A stretch of 64,000 nucleotides of DNA from Microplitis mediator (Eukaryota > Arthropoda > Insecta > Hymenoptera > Braconidae), in contig NC_079975.1 in NCBI RefSeq assembly GCF_029852145.1, positions 11,555,264 to 11,619,263 of the forward strand, read 5' to 3'. Shown here piece after piece: positions 1 to 11,960 of this stretch. Numbering within the stretch: the first letter of the stretch is position 1; every line of letters starts with the position of its first letter. Below the pieces are notes generated by a model. That model had not been told where the DNA came from. It saw only the letters and a program-made list of their open reading frames with translations, and ran no database searches. Made by a program: the position numbers and the translations under genes.

Positions 1-2046
1 AAAAGAACGCTGGTAAAAGGTATAACATCCGATACAATAACTACGATAGGTCAAGTTGAACTAGAGATAGAAGGTCAATGGGTACTGTTTGATATCGTGG
101 GAGAGGAATTTAACATAAAAGAAGATGGTATATTGGGCCAGCCGTTCTTTTCAGCACAAAATTCGCAAATTGATTTTGGTAATAAAACTGTTTCAATTAA
201 TAATAAGAAATATGACTTTTTGGAGGATATTATAATAATTCCGAGAAGGTGTGTAAAAATGATAGAGGTAAGAGTTATAAATAACGTTTCGGAAGGATAT
301 ATTCCACGGTGTGATAATGCACCAGGAATATATTTGGGAGAAGCCATAGTATCAGTCTACCAGGGCGCAGCGAAAATGTACGCATTTAAAACTACAGAAA
401 AAGAACATGATTTTGCGATACCGTACGTTGAAGTTAAATATTTCGAAGAAATAACAGCAGAGGCAAAAGTGCGGTTCACTGAAAAAACGGAGCAAGAAAA
501 TACAGCAGAACGAACAGAACGAGTACTAAATTTAATATCAGTAACACATGTGGACGAAGAAGAACTAAATACAGTGCGGCAGAACATCGAATACGAGCCA
601 TGAGTTTACATATTACTAGGGAAACGACTGAATGCAGCGAATGTTCCACCTCATCGAGTAAGAACAAAAGATGATAACCCAATTAACATCAAACAGTATC
701 GCATGCCACATCATTTGAAAGACGTATTAAAAAAACGAATACAAGGAAAGATTGATGCTGATATAATTGAACTACCGGATTCTGCGTACAGTTCACCCAT
801 ATGGATCGTTTTCAAGAAACCAAAAGCTGATGGAACTAAAGACTGGAGGTTGGTAATCGATTTTCGAAGGTTAAACGATAAAACAATACCAAATTCGTAT
901 CCGTTACCAGATATCCGGGATATTTTAGATCAAATTGGTGATGCTGTATATTTTTCTGTGTTTGATCTCGATTCGGGATCTTATCAGATACCATTGGCAG
1001 AACAAGATCGACATAAAACGGCATTTTCAGTCCCGATGGGACATTATCAGTTCAAGAGGATGGCGATGGGTTTAAAAGGTGGTCCAACGACGTTTTAAAG
1101 TACGATGGAAAACGTATTGTCCGGATTGCAAGGTGTAATTTTATTTGTTTATGTCGATGACGCAGTAATATATGCAAGAACATTAGAAGAACATTGTCAA
1201 AAATATTTGCAATTTGTTGATAGACTTCAAAAAGTGGGATTCAAATTGAAACCGGCAAAGTGCGAATTTTTACGGCGGGAAGTTGCGTGTTTGGGACACA
1301 TAATCAGTGCGGAGGGAGTAAAACCGAATCCGGCGAAAGTGGAAGTGGTCGAAATGTTTAAGAGACCAACGGACGACAAGAAAGTGCGAGAATTTCTTGG
1401 GCTTGCAGGATATTATAGAAGATTCATCCGGAATTTTGCAAGTAAAGCAGGCCTCTGACTGATTTATTGAAAAAAGACGCTATTTTTACATGGGGTGAAT
1501 CTCAAGAAGTCATTTTAAATATTGAAAGAAGAATTATGTGGAGATGTAATGTTGCAGTATCCGAACTTTGAATTACCGTTCATTGTCACTACAGATGCGT
1601 CAGACTTTGCATTGGGTGCGGTATTAAGCCAAGGGACACTTAACGAAGATAGAGCGATAAGTTATACTTCTCGAGCTTTGTCAAAGACAGAAAGAAATTA
1701 CACAGTGACCAAGAAAGAATTGTCGGCTATTATGTTTGCTGTTGACACGTTCAGACCATATATTTTTTGTAAGAAATTTACATTAGTTACCGACCATCAA
1801 CCGTTGCAGTGGCTCAAGTCTACAAAAAAACCCCGGAGAGCACATTCGGCGATGGGTAAATCGATTAGAAGAATATGAATATAAAGTTATCCATCGACCA
1901 GGCAAGAATAACACAAATGCAGATGCTTTATCACGGAACCCGGTGAGAAACGAAAACGGTGAATTATTGGCAATGGTGGAAGTAAATGTTGGTGAAAGAG
2001 CAAGAGAAGAAACATCAGCAGCACACTCATCAACTGATGGAAGAGG
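1..2046 (+). pseudogene. Truncated, broken gypsy pol (protease-RT-RNase H) copy
   Basis: This segment is a close copy of the pol gene at about 53189-55236: most bases align one to one with an offset near 53188. It begins inside the protease region at the window edge and continues through reverse transcriptase (YVDD box kept near 1150) and RNase H (TDASDFALGAVLSQ near 1590). It is disabled. There is an in-frame TGA at 601 where the sibling reads AGA, a TAA at 1096 where the sibling has CAA, a frameshift near 1450 and another near 1510. Homology stops abruptly near 2046, just after RNase H and before the linker, integrase and ankyrin ORF of the sibling. It is a dead 3'-truncated copy showing that the family has several members here. 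The left boundary lies outside the window. Confidence 0.93.
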
Positions 2047-3125
2047 GCATGGGATGTTAAAGGTATTTTATAGTAAACTAGAAGCATTAAAATTTTTTTT
2101 AGGATTTCTCTTTTTCTATCAGGTACAATAAGTTAAAGGGTATAGGGGAAAAAGAGAAGAGGATTTTTTTTTAAAATGAATTATTTTTAAATTGTTAAAT
2201 TTTGAAAATGGCTAATTAAAGGTATTTTTTTTTTTAATTGGAAATTTATCTTGTTAATTAAGGGTATCGTAATCTTATGATAAATTTTAAATTTAAACAA
2301 AAAAAAAAAGAGTAATTATTACCTAGTAGAATACTGGTTTTAAAGTTACACTATAATTCGTACTTAACACTACACGAGTATATAATACAGAAAACACTAT
2401 TACACTTGAAACTGTTGTATATTTTTCACGTATAATACAGAATACACTATTACTCTTGAAATTGAGTTTTCAAATAAAGCTTCACTATAATTCACGCGAA
2501 CACAGTTTATTGTATATTTTTCACGTAAGTTTTCAAATTAGCACTGCAACAATGAGAGTCGGAGCTCGAATGAAGTCATCCTTTCGACTCTGGAATTCAG
2601 TAACATGATATATTTCTTATAGATAAAAGGACCATTCGACAGAGATTGAATCTAAATTGTATGACTTTGAACGAGTTAATGTAATATTAAAATAATAATT
2701 TTTTTTTTACTTAGGAACATCCTAACTGATGTTGCAAATTAAATCAATATGCAAAACGACATGTAATGAAGGTTCCCGATAAAATTATAGGTTTTCTTGA
2801 TATTTTTCCACGCATGCTTTTATTTCGAGAAAAAAGAAGAATTTTTTTTTCTCTTTTCCTCTTTCCCCATCGAATATTAAATGAAAAATATTACTGCCGA
2901 TAGCAGAGCAAAAATTATAAATAGTAATAATTTCAGAATATGATGACAAATTTATTTAATACCGTAACTTTTACAATTTTTTTCTCTTCTCGTTTTTGTT
3001 CTATGCATTTTATTAATAACATAAAACTGTGGTAACACTATAAAAATGTGTTACGTTCTCGTAGAAATTATTAATTAAATATAATCTATTCAATTATTGT
3101 AATACGAATGAATAAAGTAAAACTT
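2047..3125. other. AT-rich spacer, no gene seen
   Basis: I see no coding signal. From about 2335 to 2540 a short imperfect repeat recurs (tacactataattc, gtatatttttcacgta, aatacactatta), and the rest is homopolymer-rich AT sequence. Confidence 0.5.
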
Positions 3126-3299
3126 ACATTGTATTCTAGAATCTGAAGTCAAAAAAAAAAAATTAAGAAAAATAATAGGCGCCTGTTTTGAATTTTAAGC
3201 AGCATAGAATTTCGACATAAATAATTTTTTTTCAGACAAATTATAAATAATATGATGAAACTTTTAGATGCTTTTTGATAGATAATTAATTACCTTATA
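3126..3299. repeat. Satellite monomer left of the LINE (~175 bp)
   Basis: One monomer of the array that resumes at 10971. Shared landmarks in order are a tatattctaga-like box, 'aataggcgcctg..ttttgaattttaagcag', a 'tataaata' box, 'tgctttttgatagataatta' and 'ttaccttata'. The LINE inserted inside the array and duplicated 12 bases (aattaccttata, 3288-3299). Confidence 0.75.
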
Positions 3300-3513
3300 C
3301 ATTCGCACAGTAGTGCTCAAAGTGAACAGACGTGTTATCAGTGCTCCGTTCTACGAGTTATACTAGGTGCGTGCAAGTGCTTTAGTGCAGTTATCTTTAT
3401 GATAAGTAACATTAACCGATATCAGTGACATTTCAAGATCTCTATTGCATCATTGCCGCATCCAACTTAGCAATAGTTCTCTCAGGAGAGCTATCAACTG
3501 ACCAAACCGTACC

Positions 3514-4800
3514 ATGACTTCAACGATGAATTATACTAAAGCCCTTCAAACCGAATACGTACCAACCAGGGAACAAGCAATTGTTCTTGACGCAATCGAT
3601 GGAACACCTATCCATCATTATGCAACGGCAATTGGAACAAAAATTGGACCACAAAACATTCGGTACATTTCTAGAATATCCAATAATCGAGTGTGTGTAT
3701 ATGTGGCAACCAGAGAGCTAGCCAATGATCTCATCGATACCCACAAGAATGTAGTGATCAACGAACAATCAATTGTAATCCGACCCCTGGTTTCCCGGAA
3801 TAAGAGACTTATACTTTCTAACGTACCACCGGTAATCCCTACAAGTTTAATAGAGCATAAACTCAAGGAGACGGGTATAATCCCAATGTCTACAATTACT
3901 ACATTAAGAGCCGGACTTAACAATCCGGGCTATCAACACATTCTTAGCTTCCGACGTCAACTCTACGTTAAACCTGAAGACGTAAAGAAAATCCCAAGTA
4001 TGTGGAAAATTGACTTTGAAGATACGACATACTGGATTTACCCTACACTTGACAATATGCTGTGCTTTGCATGTAAAGAAGAAGGTCACTTGGCAAAATC
4101 GTGTCCAGCTAATCGAACTAACCCTATAACTCTCGAAAATAGCACGTTAAACAACCAGACCAAAACTGTGAACACCGTTCAACCACCCAGTTTTGATATT
4201 TCCAAACCATTGACCTCATCTAACACTCCACTGATGCCTGAACTATCAAAAACTAATAAGAGCTCTGTAATCAACGAATCCACAATCTTACAGTCTACAA
4301 AACGACAGCTATCTGAAACTTCATCTGAACGCTCCATGCTTCCACCCAAGACTCCACCACCTACTATCTCAGCTAGTAACAAACTAAAAGCTAATTTGTC
4401 TACCCCAAGTGTACAAGCCCAACACCACCCCCAAAGCAACACAGCAGAGATTCTCCAAAAAGAGATAACAAAAAACCCTCAAGAGTATCCATATAGTTAC
4501 GACCAACTCAGTGACTTTTTCAACAGAAGTAAGACCAACAAAAATATCGAACAAGTTATCACTGAATGTAACCTCAAGGCCAATCTAATTGCTCAAATGT
4601 TGCGAACACTCTATCCAACTCTTGAATCCAAAACGAGTAAGAGCAGCTTTACTCGGCTAATTAAAAAATTAGAAGCAGAAGCCCTCACCGATGACGCCAC
4701 ATCAGAGTGCTCACTTTCGTCAAGTGGTAGTCTCATGGAACTTGATAGTGACAACAACGAGACATCTTTAACCCACCTAAACCCTCCTCCTTCAATTTAA
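3514..4800 (+). CDS. LINE ORF1, Gag-like RNA-binding protein
   Basis: A 428-residue ORF1 protein, expected to coat the LINE RNA into a ribonucleoprotein and assist target-primed reverse transcription. One CCHC zinc knuckle is visible (C184-X2-C187-X4-H192-X4-C197, CFACKEEGHLAKSC), preceded by an RRM-like or PRE-type region at residues ~60-180 (RVCVYVATRELAND, LILSNVPPVIP). The second half is Ser/Thr/Pro/Asn-rich and ends in an acidic Ser-rich tail. ORF2 starts 17 bases after the stop, so ORF2 is probably reached by reinitiation or a similar process. I chose the ATG at 3514 because it opens the frame directly after the 5' UTR. No disruption is seen. Confidence 0.88.
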   Translation: MTSTMNYTKALQTEYVPTREQAIVLDAIDGTPIHHYATAIGTKIGPQNIRYISRISNNRVCVYVATRELANDLIDTHKNVVINEQSIVIRPLVSRNKRLILSNVPPVIPTSLIEHKLKETGIIPMSTITTLRAGLNNPGYQHILSFRRQLYVKPEDVKKIPSMWKIDFEDTTYWIYPTLDNMLCFACKEEGHLAKSCPANRTNPITLENSTLNNQTKTVNTVQPPSFDISKPLTSSNTPLMPELSKTNKSSVINESTILQSTKRQLSETSSERSMLPPKTPPPTISASNKLKANLSTPSVQAQHHPQSNTAEILQKEITKNPQEYPYSYDQLSDFFNRSKTNKNIEQVITECNLKANLIAQMLRTLYPTLESKTSKSSFTRLIKKLEAEALTDDATSECSLSSSGSLMELDSDNNETSLTHLNPPPSI

Positions 4801-4817
4801 ATTAATAATATTTAGAC

Positions 4818-5547
4818 ATGCATTTACTACAGTGGAATCTTAACGGATTCATAGCCAAGCTGGAATACCTCCATCTCATCATGTCACAAACATCACCAGA
4901 CTGTGTATGCCTCCAAGAGACAAATTTCAGAAAGAATACCTATTCAAACCTCAAAGGATATAATGTAATTTACAAAAACAGAATCATAACTGGTCGTGCC
5001 AGCGGTGGTGTAGCAATTTATCTTAAAAACAATATACCGTTTACCGAAATAAATCTAAATACAACGCTTGAAGCAGTCACTGCCCGTATCAACAACCACC
5101 TACCTATAACCTTATGCAACATATACCTACCAAATAGCAAAACATTTTCACAACAAGATCTTGAACAAATAATAAACCAACTTCCCCCTCCGTTTATTGT
5201 CCTTGGTGACTTCAATAGCCATAACCCTATATGGGGTTCTACAAATACTGACTCCAGAGGTAAAATTGTTGAAGACCTCATCAACTCCAATGACGACCTC
5301 ATAATACTAAACAATGGCACAAATACTCATTTCAACATTAATACAGGTTACAGCAGCGCTATTGACATCACAATTGCTTCACGCGATGTAGCTACTTTCT
5401 TTGACTGGATGGTCGTGGAAGATCTATACAATAGTGATCATAATCCCATCATAATCACTGACACCAGATATTCTAATCACAATAATCAAGAATCTTACCA
5501 TCCTAAATGGTTACTCAACAGAGCTAATTGGGGTGACTTCCAACATA
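4818..5547 (+). CDS. LINE ORF2, 5' part: APE-type endonuclease
   Basis: This is the first part of ORF2, about 243 codons. It encodes an apurinic/apyrimidinic-type endonuclease that nicks target DNA for reverse transcription. Visible catalytic motifs are WNLNG near the N terminus, LQET, ASGGVAIY, VLGDFNSHNPIWG and the C-terminal SDHNP. The frame continues a little way into the inserted DNA element (to 5630), but LINE homology ends at the TA at 5546-5547. The rest of ORF2 resumes at 7878. Removing the insert and one TA copy puts both halves in the same frame with no stop, giving about 1236 residues in total. As it stands the copy would make only a nicking-domain fragment. Confidence 0.9.
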
Positions 5548-7877
5548 CACGGAGAGAAATGAAGCTCAATATAAACGAAAAAATACTGTCTGATTTTCGA
5601 TTTCTACTAGATCTGTTTAGAAAATCATAAATTATGATAATTTTTATGAAAAATTAGTAGAAAGTAATAGGTACGCAAAAAAAATTATAGAGTAGCATAA
5701 TGATTTTTGAAGTCTTTGATTTTTAATAACCAACAAATATAAAATATGGTATGCTATGAAAGTAATATCAAAATAAATCTTGAAATTTTATAAATTGAGA
5801 GTAAAGTTTTGATAAACGTATGCTATTAATTAAAATGTAAATAAAAATTATTATGTGTTGTAAATTATAGTTTTTAAATTATGGATTTGTAAATTTTTTA
5901 TAATTTTGTATCAAAAATTATATTCAGCATAAAAATAATTATTTCAAACAGTATTAAATTCGAAATAAATTCGTTACATTTTTAACTCCTGTGTAAAATT
6001 TTTTTACGAAAAAATGGTTTTTTTGTTTTATATTATATAAATTTTACAATTTTTGATCACACAAAAATTAATAAGAACTAAAAATAATAATTGCCACAAT
6101 AGAATAACAAAATTTACAGATTTTGTCATGATATTTATATTTACTTCAATTTTTGTTATTATTTACTGGGTATAAATTCTCGAACATTGATTCAATTGAA
6201 AATTCTAAAGCTAGCATAATAAAAATTCTTAAAATTTTAAAACTTTTAGTTTTGTCAGTTGATAAGTTTCTTTATATGATCAGTAGAAATTCTACTTTAT
6301 CAGTAATGCAAAATTTCTCGTGCCAGCATAATAAAATTTGTGAAATTAAAACTGATATTTACTCAGTTGAGGAACAAAACTTATAGAAAATCATTAAAGT
6401 TTAAAAAATTAATAACAGTCTTTACACCCATTTAATAAAATTTCACTGAAATACAGCTATTTATAATTTTCTGACAATAATTTTTGTTTGTCTTTGAGTA
6501 ATTTTTACAACGGTGTTTAAACAAAATAATCTTTTGTTCTGAATGTTCGGATTGATTTGGTTATTTTTCTGATCAGTACTCCGCGGGAATTCATTCAAGA
6601 AGCATCTATTTTATTTAGCAAGTGTCAATTATTCAGTTGAGTTTTATGGGGTTGTGTGATTGTGAAAATCTTTATTTTTATTGATTTTAATATTATTATG
6701 CTTATGAGTTTGTTTGCATAACTATTTTTACGTTTGATAATAAATTACACACTTACGAATAAGAATAAATTTTTTTTTTTTGTTTTAATAAAATATAAAA
6801 CTATTTGATGTATTTGTATCATTGTGTGTAATAAATGTAAACCGCATGGATTTTAATTTTATGGAAAATTAGATGTATTTTTATTTATTTTATATCATCC
6901 TTATAAATGTTTATTAAGTTAGATGAGTAGTTATAAGACTTTTTGTAAAATTTATAATATTAATATAATAATTTTAACGAGACTTTTCTTTGCTCTGTAA
7001 ATTCAATATTGTACGAATCGTAAAATTAATTTTTGAAATATATTGTCAACTAACTACCAATACCAATGCTGCTAAAAAAATATAAAATTAATATAAAATA
7101 AAAAATACAGTGTTTTGTGTTGATATTCTCATATGTTTCTATCAATTTCATTGAATATTTATACTATCCGTTTTTGTATATACATATAAGACTATTAAAG
7201 ATAATTGATAGGAACATATGAGAATATCAACACAAAACACTGTATTTTTTATTTTATATTAATTTTATATTTTTTTAGCAGTATTGGTATTGGTAATTAG
7301 TTGACAATATATTTCAAAAATTAATTTCACGATTCGTGCAATATTGAATTTACAAAGTAAAGAAAAGTCTCGTTAAATTTATTATGTTAGTATCATAAAT
7401 TTTACAAAGAGTCTATATAAATTTTTTAGATTAGTAATATAATTTTTATAAAAGTTAATTTAAAGAGTAAAAGAACAAAAATGAAAATTATCATTTTTTT
7501 CAATAAATTTTTAAATAATTTTGATCGTATAAGTAAAATAATTAAAACAATTTTTATTATGCTAGTGGTACATTTTGTTATCATAAGACGGTGAATATTG
7601 CATCCCAGCGACACAATTTTTGTCGTGTCAGTTATTATAACTATAAAATACTTAATAATTTTTATTATGCTCAATACGAAATGTATTATGTTCAAGAAAG
7701 AAATTTTTGTCGGCCGAATCGAAATTTTATTATGCTTCAATACAATTAGTAACAACACGCATAACATAAAATAGTGGAATATCATACGGTTTCAAGTTTA
7801 GTCCGCTAGCATAATAAAAATTTATGGATTTTCACATAAAATTTCATGGAATTTTCACCTTCATTTTTCTCCGTGTA
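5546..7877. mobile_element. 2.3-kb non-autonomous TIR element with TA duplication (Tc1/mariner-like)
   Basis: The insert proper is 5548-7875. It starts CACGGAGAGAAATGAAG and ends with the near inverse CTTCATTTTTCTCCGTG, flanked by TA on both sides (5546-5547, 7876-7877). TA duplication and terminal inverted repeats fit the Tc1/mariner superfamily or a MITE-like derivative. No transposase ORF is visible; the open frames inside are AT-rich chance frames. The interior carries repeated GCATAATAAAA-like motifs in both orientations and a long palindrome (6930-7425). It interrupts LINE ORF2 precisely, so it is younger than the LINE. Confidence 0.82.
6930..7425. repeat. Long palindrome inside the TIR element
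   Basis: The left arm (about 6930-7155) is nearly the reverse complement of the right arm (about 7205-7425). For example, the stretch beginning 'aacgagacttttcttt' near 6977 is mirrored by 'aaagaaaagtctcgtt' near 7358. A central loop of about 50 bp separates the arms. The transcript would fold into a ~220-bp hairpin. It may be a nested foldback element or a structural part of the host element. Confidence 0.8.
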
Positions 7878-10858
7878 CTATTTCAACCCATTTGAACGAT
7901 CTGCCTAAACCAAGCACCTTTAAAACAATACCAATCAACATTATACTTAACAATTTCACCAGACTCATCACTAATGCAGCAATTCATTCAATACCAAGAA
8001 GTGAAAACGGTAAATTCAAAAAAGCCGTACCCTGGTGGAATATAAACTGTAAAAATGCCATAAACGCTACTAAAAAAGCATATCGCAAGCTCAAGAAAAA
8101 TATTACGGAAGAAAACAAAATAAACTTCAAGCGCACAAGAGCAATCGCCAGAAGAACCGTGAAACACAGTAAAAAAGTGCAATGGGAAGAATTTACTGCA
8201 TCAATAGCTCCTACTACACCAATGTCACAAATATGGAACAAGGTCAGGCGGATTAATGGTAATTACTCATCATTCCCTACTCCACTTATACCCGGTACAG
8301 ATAGCAATATGCTTCCAGACTCATTACGAATAGCAAATCACCTCGCTGAAACCTTCGCCTCCAACTCCGATGACTCCAACTACACCGATAAATTTAAACA
8401 TTTTAGAGACCGAACCAAATTCTCACCAATGAACCAAAATTGCAACTTGGACCCTATAAACAAACCCTTTTCACTTAATGAAATTCATCTAGCTATAAGC
8501 AGAAGCAAGAATACAAGCCCAGGGCCTGATGATATCCCCAACATGATGATTAAAAATTTACCAAAGGATTGTATCGAATACTTATTAGCATTATACAACC
8601 ACATATGGATCAATCAAACTTTTCCCGATCAATGGAGGGAAGCTACTGTAATACCCATCCCTAAACCCAATAAGGACCATACAAAGTCAACAAACTACAG
8701 GCCTATCTCACTAACATGTAATCTTAGTAAAATTCTAGAGAAGATGGTGTGTAAACGACTGAGGTGGAAGCTAGAAAACGAAAATCTTATCTCACCCACC
8801 CAATATGGCTCTCGTAATATGCGATCTACCACGGACCACCTTATAAATCTCGAGGCATATGTATGCGATGCACTAGCAATAAACGACCACTTATTAATGG
8901 TCTCCTTGGACATCGAAAGAGCCTACGAGATGACATGGACCAGAAGGGTTATCTCTACTTTAATAGACTGGGGATTCAACGGTAACCTGATAGCATATAT
9001 CACTAATTTTACAAGCAACCGCACAATACGAGTTAGATTACTCAACACACTATCAAAAAAAATAACAATTGAAAATGGCCTCCCTCAAGGATCAGTTCTC
9101 AGTGTACTACTGTTCCTAATTGCTATCAACGAGTTACACTCAATAATAAAAGCCCCGGTTAAAGATGGGCTATTTGTTGACGACAGCACAATCACCCTTC
9201 GTGGGAACAACCTCCAATTAACCTTTCAAACAATGCAGAAAACACTTTCTAAGCTTCAAGAATGGACAAATACAAGTGGCTTTAAATTCTCAGCTTCCAA
9301 GTGCGAATTTCTACTTTTCAAACGGGGCCGTAACACTCATGAACACATAGAACTCAAACTCAATGACCAGCCCATTAAGAGAGTATACACTATGAGGGTA
9401 TTAGGACTAATCTTTGACAGCAAAATGACATGGAAACACCATATTAAGTCGCTCAAGAGTGAATGCCAATCTAAACTTCGGATACTAAAAATCTTAACAG
9501 CTAAACGAACAGGAGCTAACCCAGACACTCTCCTAAAGATCTACAAAGCACTCATACGATCAAAAATTGATTACGCTTCCATTATCTATGATTCAGCCAA
9601 CCCCACCACCCTCAATACACTCAACACCATCCAAAACACATGTTTGAGAATTTGTACAGGTGCTTTTAGAACCAGCCCCATATCTAGTCTTCAAGCAGAG
9701 ACAGGAATTCTACCTCTAGAGCTTAGGAGACGTGAATTATGTCTTAAATACACGGCAACCATTGCAACAACACCAGACAACCCCGCACATCACAACGTAC
9801 TTAAGGACTTCTTGACACCACTGTATAACAACAACGAGCAACTAGTTAAACCTATCCGTATACGCACCCTTGAATACCAAAGAGAACTCGAAATACCCCT
9901 ACCATCGATATCAACTAGAAACCTCAGCTACTTTCCTCCATGGCAAACACCTATTATCCACTGTGATTGGCAATTGTGCGAGCATGACAAACCCTCCACT
10001 GCATCAACCATGTACCAATCGCTGTTTCTAGCAATGCAGGAAAAATACAAAGACTGTGAAGAATATTATACTGACGGATCCGTAATGAACAATAAGACGG
10101 GCTATGCAGTGACCTCCAAAACATCAGTCCTAATCACTCAACGTATGCACGACCATTCTACCATATTTACCTGCGAAATATCTGCCATAATTTGTACATT
10201 AAATATCATCAACAATAAAAAACATAAATCTAGTAATGTAATCTACACCGATTCAATGTCATCCCTCAAAGCCATTACCAATCAAAACAACACCAACCCA
10301 CTTGTCCACAATGTACACCATCTATTAGACCAAATCACTAAAAACAATTCCAGCGTTGTCTTAGCTTGGATCTCTGCACACCAAGGTATATGTGGCAACG
10401 AATTAGCCGACCAAGCAGCCAAGGAAGCTACACTCACCACAGATATTTCAAATTCGGAAATGACTCACTTAGACGCCAAAAAATACATCCACAGCGGAAT
10501 ACTCAACTACTGGAACCGGAAGTGGCAATCACTATCACCCACTAAACTCCATGAAATACGTAACAACATCTTCGAGAAATTACCAAACCTCAATCGGAAA
10601 AATTACAGTACCCTAATCAGACTTCGAATCGGCCACACAAACATGAGCCATATCCATTTAATCACTAAGAAACACCCAAATCAATGCCCACGCTGTAGCT
10701 CGGCATTGTCTGTGAACCACATATTTTCAAACTGCCCTGGATTTCAAGAGGAAAGAAACAAGAATGGACTAACCACTGACCTTCGCAACGTTCTCAACCA
10801 ACCTGAGCATTTTTCTAAAGTGCTCTCATTTATTAAAGATACTAAGCTATTAATATAA
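7878..10858 (+). CDS. LINE ORF2, 3' part: reverse transcriptase and RNase H
   Basis: The continuation of ORF2 after the DNA insert, about 993 codons. RT motifs are visible: SPGPDDIPNMM, 'NYRPISLTCNLSKILEKMV', the GLPQGSVLS box and the catalytic FVDDSTI box (usually F/YADD in this family) near 9172-9192. A C-terminal RNase H follows (YYTDGSVMN, YTDSMSSLKAI, AWISAHQGICGNELADQAAKEA). At the end is a Cys/His-rich segment (CPRCSS...HIFSNC) common in insect LINEs. The enzyme copies LINE RNA at the nicked target. No stop or frameshift is present in this half. An ATG-less start here is an artefact of the insertion, because the true start is at 4818. Confidence 0.9.
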
Positions 10859-10970
10859 ATTAAATATAAATAGGGTAAAAACAAACATGTATATATTGTA
10901 ATAATCACTGTGGTCGTTAATAACCACGCTGTTATAAAGCGACCTAAAATAAAATAAATAAAAAAAAAAA

Positions 10971-11960
10971 TTACCTTATAATTAGTATATTGTAGAATTT
11001 CGAAAAAAGCTAGGAAAATAACAAGCGCCCTGCTTTTGAGTTCTGGGCAGCGTAAAACTTTAATTCGGATGATTTTTTTGAAAATAAACTATAAATGTTG
11101 TGATTAAAAATTTTTAATGCTTTTGATTGACAATCAATTACCTTATAAATGCATTGTCATTATTATATTGCAGGAATTCGGGGTAAAAAGTTAGGAAAAA
11201 TAATAAGCACCTGCTTTTGAATTCTAAACAGTGTAGCATTTCTATCTAAATAATTTATTTCTGAATAAACTATAAATATTACGGTTAAGCTTTGGAACAA
11301 TTTTTAGTTAATAATTAATTACCTTATAATAATCTTATAGTTATTATATTCTAAGACTTCGAATTGAAAAGTTAAGAAAAATAATGAGCGGCTGCTTCCA
11401 GATTTTAAGCAGTGAAAAATTTTAACTCAACCAATTTTTTTTAGGTAAACCATGAACGATATAATTGAATTTTTAAATGCGTTTTGACTCATATTTAATT
11501 TCCTCATAATTATCTTATAATCATTATATTCTAAAATTTAGGGTTAAAAAGTTAGAAAAAATAATAATCACCCACTTTTGACATCCAGGCTGTGTAGAAT
11601 TTTATTAAATACTTTTAATCGATAATGAACTATCTGATAAATATTATATTCTAGGACTTCGAACCACGAAATTAGGAAAAACAATGAACACTGGCTTTTG
11701 AAGTCTAAGCAGTGTGGAATTTTAATCCAGATAATTCATGTCTGAGTCAACTATAAATAATGTGGTTAAAATTTTCAATACTTTTAATTCAATAATTATT
11801 TTATAGATATTATATTCTAAAACCTTAGATTAAAAATTTAGGGAAAACAATGAGTGTCTGTTTTCAGATTCTAAGGAATAAAATTTTTTTTTTCTGGATA
11901 AATTATAAATGGTGCAGTTAGTCAAACTGCTATAATTTTAGTAAAACAAAAAAGGTATAT
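10971..11960. repeat. Satellite array, about six ~120-180-bp monomers
   Basis: The monomers repeat the order 'ttaccttata', 'tatattctaa', 'ttcgaattaaaaagtta', 'ggaaaaataatgag', 'ctgcttttga', 'ctaagcagtgtagaatttt', 'aaactataaat', 'tttaatgcttttgatt'. Successive tatattctaa-type boxes lie near 10989, 11167, 11345, 11527, 11648 and 11811, so most periods are ~165-180 bp with one short unit. The array decays toward 11.9 kb. It is the target into which the LINE inserted. Confidence 0.8.

Larger units (their letters stand above)
3300..10970 (+). mobile_element. Full-length non-LTR retrotransposon (LINE, I/jockey-like with RNase H)
   Basis: The element is bounded by a 12-bp direct repeat, aattaccttata, at 3288-3299 and 10969-10980, the right copy following an A-rich tail. 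It has a ~214-bp 5' UTR, ORF1 (3514-4800) with a CCHC knuckle, ORF2 (from 4818) with APE-type endonuclease, reverse transcriptase and RNase H, and a ~110-bp 3' UTR ending in poly(A). A 2328-bp DNA element (5548-7875) interrupts ORF2. Without that insert the LINE is about 5.3 kb. Both ORFs are open apart from the insertion, which suggests a young copy. An endonuclease plus a C-terminal RNase H points to the I superfamily rather than classical jockey; the exact clade needs a phylogeny. Confidence 0.92.

Noticed and set aside
7426..7785. 119-codon hydrophobic minus-strand frame
   Set aside because: It is an Ile/Leu/Lys-rich chance frame in AT-rich non-coding DNA of the TIR element.
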